From Bacterioplanoides sp965219715 (GTDB lineage Bacteria > Pseudomonadota > Gammaproteobacteria > Pseudomonadales > Oceanobacteraceae): a stretch of DNA of 64,000 nucleotides. The first letter of the stretch is position 1; each line of letters begins with the position of its first letter. The translations under genes and the position numbers were made by a program. Below, piece by piece: positions 60,535-64,000 of the stretch. The notes under the pieces were generated by a model, which was not told the origin of the DNA, ran no database searches, and saw nothing but the letters and a program-made list of their open reading frames with translations. The stretch lies in NCBI RefSeq assembly GCF_965219715.1, contig NZ_OZ244785.1, positions 4,733,688 through 4,797,687 of the forward strand, written 5' to 3'.

Positions 60535-61188
60535 TCAGCCGGCAAACATCGAAGCAGGCGCTTCCGATTCTTCGTCCGCCATTTCTGCCGCAGACTCTTC
60601 GCTTTCTTCTTCTACCTGAGTTTCAACCGCAGCCGGTGTTTTATCGATGGCAGCGGTTTCTGAGTATTGACTGGTTTCCTCAACCTCAGCCGGTTCAGCA
60701 GCGTCTGCACTTTGTGGCTCGCTTTGTTCGGCGGCCAGAGCCGCTGCAACGCGCTCAGCTACGGCTTTTTCAAAGCTGGCTTCTGCTTCTTCGTCCTGCT
60801 TCGCCTTCTTGCGTTCCAGTTTGGTAATCGCACGATCGTGGTTGCCCCAGGCACCACCTTTAAACTCAATGCTGTGAACGCCGTTTTCTTCAGCGATTTC
60901 ATTCGCAATGGATTTAGCAGAATCGTCGGCATCGCGTGCCATCAGTTTACGCTCACCGGCATCGACGCGGGCGAACAGATCAACCAGGGCGCTGGATAAT
61001 ACTTCCTGAGCGACTTCTTCGCGGGTTTTGCGGAAACGTTTTGAGATAATCGACAACATTGCCAGATCGCTGGCATCCAGACGGGTGGTGACGGTGGCCA
61101 GCGTTTGCTCCATTTCGCGCTGAGCTTTTTCTTCCTCGTAATAACGGTCGATCAGAGATTGAGTGCTGGTGATATCGATATCCTGCAT
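60535..61188 (-). CDS. Hypothetical protein with acidic tail
   Basis: A 217-aa protein. The first half (RLDASDLAMLSIISKRFRKTREEVAQEVLSSALVDLFARV) looks like a helical DNA-binding or regulatory segment, possibly ribbon-helix-helix-like, and the second half is a Glu/Ala-rich low-complexity tail (PAEVEETSQ, EEESEESAAEMADEESEAP). ATG 61,188 is preferred, with the 13 upstream codons lacking conservation features. No known family is recognised with confidence. Confidence 0.65.
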   Translation of the reverse strand: MQDIDITSTQSLIDRYYEEEKAQREMEQTLATVTTRLDASDLAMLSIISKRFRKTREEVAQEVLSSALVDLFARVDAGERKLMARDADDSAKSIANEIAEENGVHSIEFKGGAWGNHDRAITKLERKKAKQDEEAEASFEKAVAERVAAALAAEQSEPQSADAAEPAEVEETSQYSETAAIDKTPAAVETQVEEESEESAAEMADEESEAPASMFAG

Positions 61189-61318
61189 GTGATGGGGTCC
61201 TGCCAACGGGCTGAATAGGTTCAACAAAAATTTCCCAGCTACTGTATATGCTTACAGAGGTTTTGTGCAACCACTAGCGGATGATTTATAGTGCGCTTTT
61301 TATCTGTCGGAGAGCACA

Positions 61319-61633
61319 ATGTCAGTTTCAGTCGAGCAAACCATCAGCAGCAAGTTACAACCGCTTGAGCCCGAACATCTGGAGATTGCCAACGAAAGTC
61401 ATATGCACTCTGGTCCGGCGACCGATTCCCACTTCAAACTGACGGTGGTGAGTGACCAGTTTGACGGCAAGCGTCCGGTTGCGCGTCATCAGTTGGTTTA
61501 TGGCCTGTTGGCCGATGAATTAGCGGGTCCGGTACATGCGCTGGCACTGCACCTGTATACCCCGCAGGAGTGGCAACAAAGTGGTCAGGCTCCGGACTCG
61601 CCAAACTGTCGTGGTGGCAGCAAGGGCGGATGA
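61319..61633 (+). CDS. bolA: BolA family protein
   Basis: A 104-aa protein. SSKLQPLEPEHLEIANESHMHSGPATDSHFKLTVVSDQFDGKRPVARHQLVY is the BolA fold with the FxGxxxVxRHQ loop that contacts glutaredoxin-bound Fe-S clusters. The His residues at about 29 and 38 and in RHQ are the likely ligands. The C-terminal CRGGSKGG stretch is typical. Confidence 0.92.
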   Translation: MSVSVEQTISSKLQPLEPEHLEIANESHMHSGPATDSHFKLTVVSDQFDGKRPVARHQLVYGLLADELAGPVHALALHLYTPQEWQQSGQAPDSPNCRGGSKGG

Positions 61634-61749
61634 CCTTGGCCGCTACGGACAGTGTCGTCATCTGGCAAGTCTGGCACACTGCTCGGCACAATTAATCTGG
61701 TTTGCCTGTTTTTGGGCTGTACCGCTATATTTTCACCGCGAGAATAACA

Positions 61750-62400
61750 ATGAAGTATCTGTTAACCGGCCTTGTGGGCCTGCTGTGCAGCTTTGCTGCT
61801 GTTGCTGAAAACCAATGGCAGTTAGAAAAGGAAGACGAAGATCGGGGTATTAAGGTATTCACCCGGGAAGTGGACGGTTCAGACCTTAAGGCGTTCCGTG
61901 GTGAGATGAGTTTCAAAACCACATTAACCGCACCGATTGCTCTGATCGAAGACACCAGCCGTGCGCCGGAATGGATGCACAATTGTGGCGTGGTGGAAAT
62001 CATCGAAAACGTAAAGCCGGGCGAAGCCGTCTCCTACATGATTACCGAAGCGCCATGGCCGGTTTCTGATCGCGATACTGTGGTTCATAGCGTTGCCACA
62101 CAAAACCCGGAAACACTGGCGGTGCGTGTCGATGTTGAAGCGCGTAACGATGTCTTCCCGGCGAATGATGACTACATTCGTATCACTAAAATGAAAGGTT
62201 ACTGGAGCTTCACGCCAAATGCAGAAGGTCTGGTGGATATTGTCTACGAAGTGCATGCCGAGCCAAATGGTGGTTTACCATCCTGGTTGGCCAACAGCGT
62301 GGTGGTAGACACTCCGTACAACACCATGAAAAACATGCAGAAGCTGCTGAAAAACGACAAATATCAGACCGCAAAGCTGTCATTTATTCAAAACCGCTAG
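61750..62400 (+). CDS. START domain protein, exported
   Basis: A 216-aa protein with signal peptide (YLLTGLVGLLCSFAAVA) and a START-type lipid-binding domain (DRGIKVFTREVDGSDLKAFRGEMSF, DTSRAPEWMHNCGVVEIIE, APWPVSDRDTVVHSV). ATG 61,750 starts at the signal peptide. The ligand is unknown; similar proteins occur in many gammaproteobacteria. Confidence 0.86.
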   Translation: MKYLLTGLVGLLCSFAAVAENQWQLEKEDEDRGIKVFTREVDGSDLKAFRGEMSFKTTLTAPIALIEDTSRAPEWMHNCGVVEIIENVKPGEAVSYMITEAPWPVSDRDTVVHSVATQNPETLAVRVDVEARNDVFPANDDYIRITKMKGYWSFTPNAEGLVDIVYEVHAEPNGGLPSWLANSVVVDTPYNTMKNMQKLLKNDKYQTAKLSFIQNR

Positions 62401-62430
62401 TCGTTCATTTTTCTCTACCTTGCCAAATCT

Positions 62431-62451
62431 GCCCGCCTTATCGGTGGGCGC
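62431..62451 (+). terminator. Possible terminator-like hairpin after the START gene
   Basis: GCCCGCC/GGTGGGC pair around TTATC. There is no T-run afterwards, so termination is uncertain. A second hairpin, CCTTCCGG-TACA-CCGGAAGG, lies at 62,517-62,536. Confidence 0.35.
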
Positions 62452-62546
62452 GCATTGCTCAGCTGCATCGTTGGCCCGAGTTCGTCCTTGGGCTGAGTAG
62501 ATCGTTGGCTTGTGCGCCTTCCGGTACACCGGAAGGTGTCATTGCA

Positions 62547-62564
62547 TTGTCACAAATACGTCAT
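62547..62564 (+). promoter_or_regulatory. Probable Pho box
   Basis: TTGTCAC-AAAT-ACGTCAT reproduces the 11-bp spaced 7-bp repeats of the Pho box (CTGTCAT-N4-CTGTCAT) with an AT-rich spacer. It lies 38 bases before the ATG of a PstS-like gene, suggesting control by PhoB. Confidence 0.7.
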
Positions 62565-62601
62565 ACACTGCCCGCAAATTTTAAACGGGCGTTCACAGGC
62601 A

Positions 62602-63978
62602 ATGAAATTCCTGCGTGTTTTAACCATTCTGGTTTGTTCTTTCGGCTTGTCAGCGGCACAGGCTCTGGTATCTGAATTCCGTGATTTGCCGATCGACGGC
62701 GAGAAAACACTGTTCACCATACATGGCTCCAACACCATTGGTGCGGCTCTGGCACCGAATCTGGTGAAAGATTATTTACGTCGCAAGGGTGCTGAACAAA
62801 TTGAGGTTCAGGAAACTTCGGTTGAGAACGAGAAGCTGATCAGCGCGTACGTGCGTGACAGCCGCACCCAGGTTTATGTTGCTGTGGCTGCCCATGGTTC
62901 CGGCACCGGTTTTAAAGGTTTGGCTGCGGGTTCAGCCGATATTGCAGCGGCGTCGCGCCCGGTTAAAGACAAAGAATTCAATTTGCTGAAAGGCAATGCC
63001 GATATGCGTGCGCCACAAAGTGAGCATATCGTTGGTATTGATGGTCTGGCGATTATCATCAATCCGGAAAACCCGATTCAGGATCTGAGCGTAAATGAAA
63101 TTGCTGAGATATTTTCCGGCGGTTATCAGGATTGGTCAGAGCTGGGTGGCAAGCCGGGCCCGATTAATGTCTACGCGCGTGATGATAAATCCGGTACCTG
63201 GGACTCATTTAAAGGCATGGTGTTGGGCAAGAAAAAGAAACTGATCGGCACTGCGCAGCGATTTGAGTCCAACGATGAGTTGTCAGACACGGTTGCAGCC
63301 GATGCGTCCGGAATTGGTTTTGTTGGTTTAGCGTCGGTACGTAATGCCAAACTTATCGCTGTATCCGATGGCAGCGCTAAAGCACTGCTGCCCAATAAAC
63401 TGACGGTCGCTACCGAAGATTATGCCTTGGCCCGTCGGTTGTTTATGTACACGCCGGGTGAATCTGAAAATCCATACGCGGCTGAGTTCCTCGAATTTGC
63501 TCTGGATAATTCCGGTCAGAAAATTGTGGCAGATACCGGTTTTATTTCGCAGGAATTAAAAGCGGTAACACCGGAATTTTATGCGGATCTGCCTCCGGAT
63601 TTTCGTAAGCTAACCTCGGATGCACAACGCCTGACAATTAACTTTCGCTTTAAACAAGGCAGCGCCAAGCTCGATAACAAAGCCTTAAAAGACATTGAAC
63701 GACTGGTTGATTATCTGCAGTCACAAAAGCAGCGCGAAATCCTGCTGATCGGTTTTGGTGATAAAAAGAAAACCGAAAAACGTGCGAAATTATTATCAAA
63801 ATTGCGGGCAATGGCGGTACGTCGTGAGCTGGTGCGCAACGGTATTTATCCGAAAGAATCGGTTGGCTATGGCGAATATTTACCGGTGGCGTCAATTAAC
63901 CGCAGTGAAGGGCGGATGAAAAATCGCCGTGTTGAAGTCTGGTTGCGTGAGTCTGCAGCGATTGCAGCCGCTGACTGA
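62602..63978 (+). CDS. PstS-like phosphate-binding domain fused to OmpA C-terminal domain
   Basis: A 458-aa exported protein. After a signal peptide (VLTILVCSFGLSAAQA), a PstS-type periplasmic-binding domain runs to about residue 330 (IHGSNTIGAALAPNLVKDYLRR, HGSGTGFKGLAAGSADIAAASR, VNVYARDDKSGTWDSFK-like). The C-terminal part is OmpA-like (INFRFKQGSAKLDNKALKDIERL, LIGFGDKKK, MKNRRVEVWL), which would anchor it to peptidoglycan. ATG 62,602 opens the signal peptide; 30 upstream codons are discarded. A Pho box lies upstream. Confidence 0.88.
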   Translation: MKFLRVLTILVCSFGLSAAQALVSEFRDLPIDGEKTLFTIHGSNTIGAALAPNLVKDYLRRKGAEQIEVQETSVENEKLISAYVRDSRTQVYVAVAAHGSGTGFKGLAAGSADIAAASRPVKDKEFNLLKGNADMRAPQSEHIVGIDGLAIIINPENPIQDLSVNEIAEIFSGGYQDWSELGGKPGPINVYARDDKSGTWDSFKGMVLGKKKKLIGTAQRFESNDELSDTVAADASGIGFVGLASVRNAKLIAVSDGSAKALLPNKLTVATEDYALARRLFMYTPGESENPYAAEFLEFALDNSGQKIVADTGFISQELKAVTPEFYADLPPDFRKLTSDAQRLTINFRFKQGSAKLDNKALKDIERLVDYLQSQKQREILLIGFGDKKKTEKRAKLLSKLRAMAVRRELVRNGIYPKESVGYGEYLPVASINRSEGRMKNRRVEVWLRESAAIAAAD

Positions 63979-64000
63979 TCACGCTGATAACCAGCATAAA

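Overview
The window is chromosomal DNA from a gammaproteobacterium. The gene order gyrA-serC-pheA-hisC-tyrA/aroA-cmk-rpsA-ihfB-lapA-lapB-pyrF, the fused TyrA-AroA protein, and neighbours such as purM/purN-DUF2066-hda point to the Pseudomonas/Oceanospirillales side of the class, probably a marine Oceanospirillales-like bacterium. That placement is inferred from gene content and was not tested by a search. Base composition is moderate, except that about 14.8-21.8 kb is clearly AT-rich.

Layout. (1) 1-13.5 kb is a housekeeping block on the + strand: the 3' part of gyrA, serC, an aromatic amino acid/histidine aminotransferase group (pheA, hisC, tyrA-aroA), cmk, rpsA with a structured leader, ihfB, lapA, lapB, pyrF and rfaH. 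(2) 13.5-30.7 kb is a surface polysaccharide (O-antigen-like) locus. It begins with an exact ops element just downstream of rfaH. Intact genes include two GT2 and one GT4 glycosyltransferases, an asparagine-synthase-like enzyme, two SDR epimerases, Wzy-like and Wzx-like membrane proteins, gmd, fcl, gmm, wbpM (reverse strand) and wzz. Four genes are wrecked: ugd at the front, and manC, a phosphomannomutase and the initiating sugar-phosphate transferase at the back. (3) 30.7-40.6 kb is ordinary chromosome: dcd, a DUF3108 gene, purN-purM, a DUF2066 gene, hda, an aspartate aminotransferase, uvrB and an HD-GYP protein.

(4) 40,622-50,403 is an integrated filamentous phage (inovirus) of about 9.8 kb. 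It is bounded by a 51-bp direct repeat of the 3' half of tRNA-Val(GAC), and the intact tRNA lies at the right end. Its core is a repressor-like gene with a facing operator palindrome, small early proteins, a major coat protein, a tiny 25-aa membrane ORF, a terminator, a pIII-like adsorption protein with a GGGDNS linker, a pVI-like protein, Zot, a hairpin-rich candidate origin, a Rep protein, an excisionase-like protein and a tyrosine integrase. Two cargo genes sit at the outer edges: a PLD-fold protein by attL and a potassium-channel-like protein by attR.

(5) 50.4-64 kb is mixed chromosome: an AraC regulator, a GGDEF/EAL protein with a broken GGDEF motif, YceI and DUF2489 proteins, a sulfur module (58-aa ORF, SulP transporter, two-cysteine ArsR regulator of the BigR type, and divergent persulfide dioxygenase), a DUF695 protein, YlqF GTPase, BolA, a START protein, and a PstS-like/OmpA fusion preceded by a likely Pho box.

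How parts work together: LapA/LapB control LPS synthesis, and RfaH with ops should give processive transcription of the polysaccharide locus. Because ManC, phosphomannomutase and the initiating transferase are broken here, the glycan either depends on copies elsewhere or is no longer made. The most unusual regions are the decayed ops-led locus, the inovirus with channel and PLD cargo, and a hairpin-rich serC-pheA intergenic region with CsrA/RsmA-type GGA loops.
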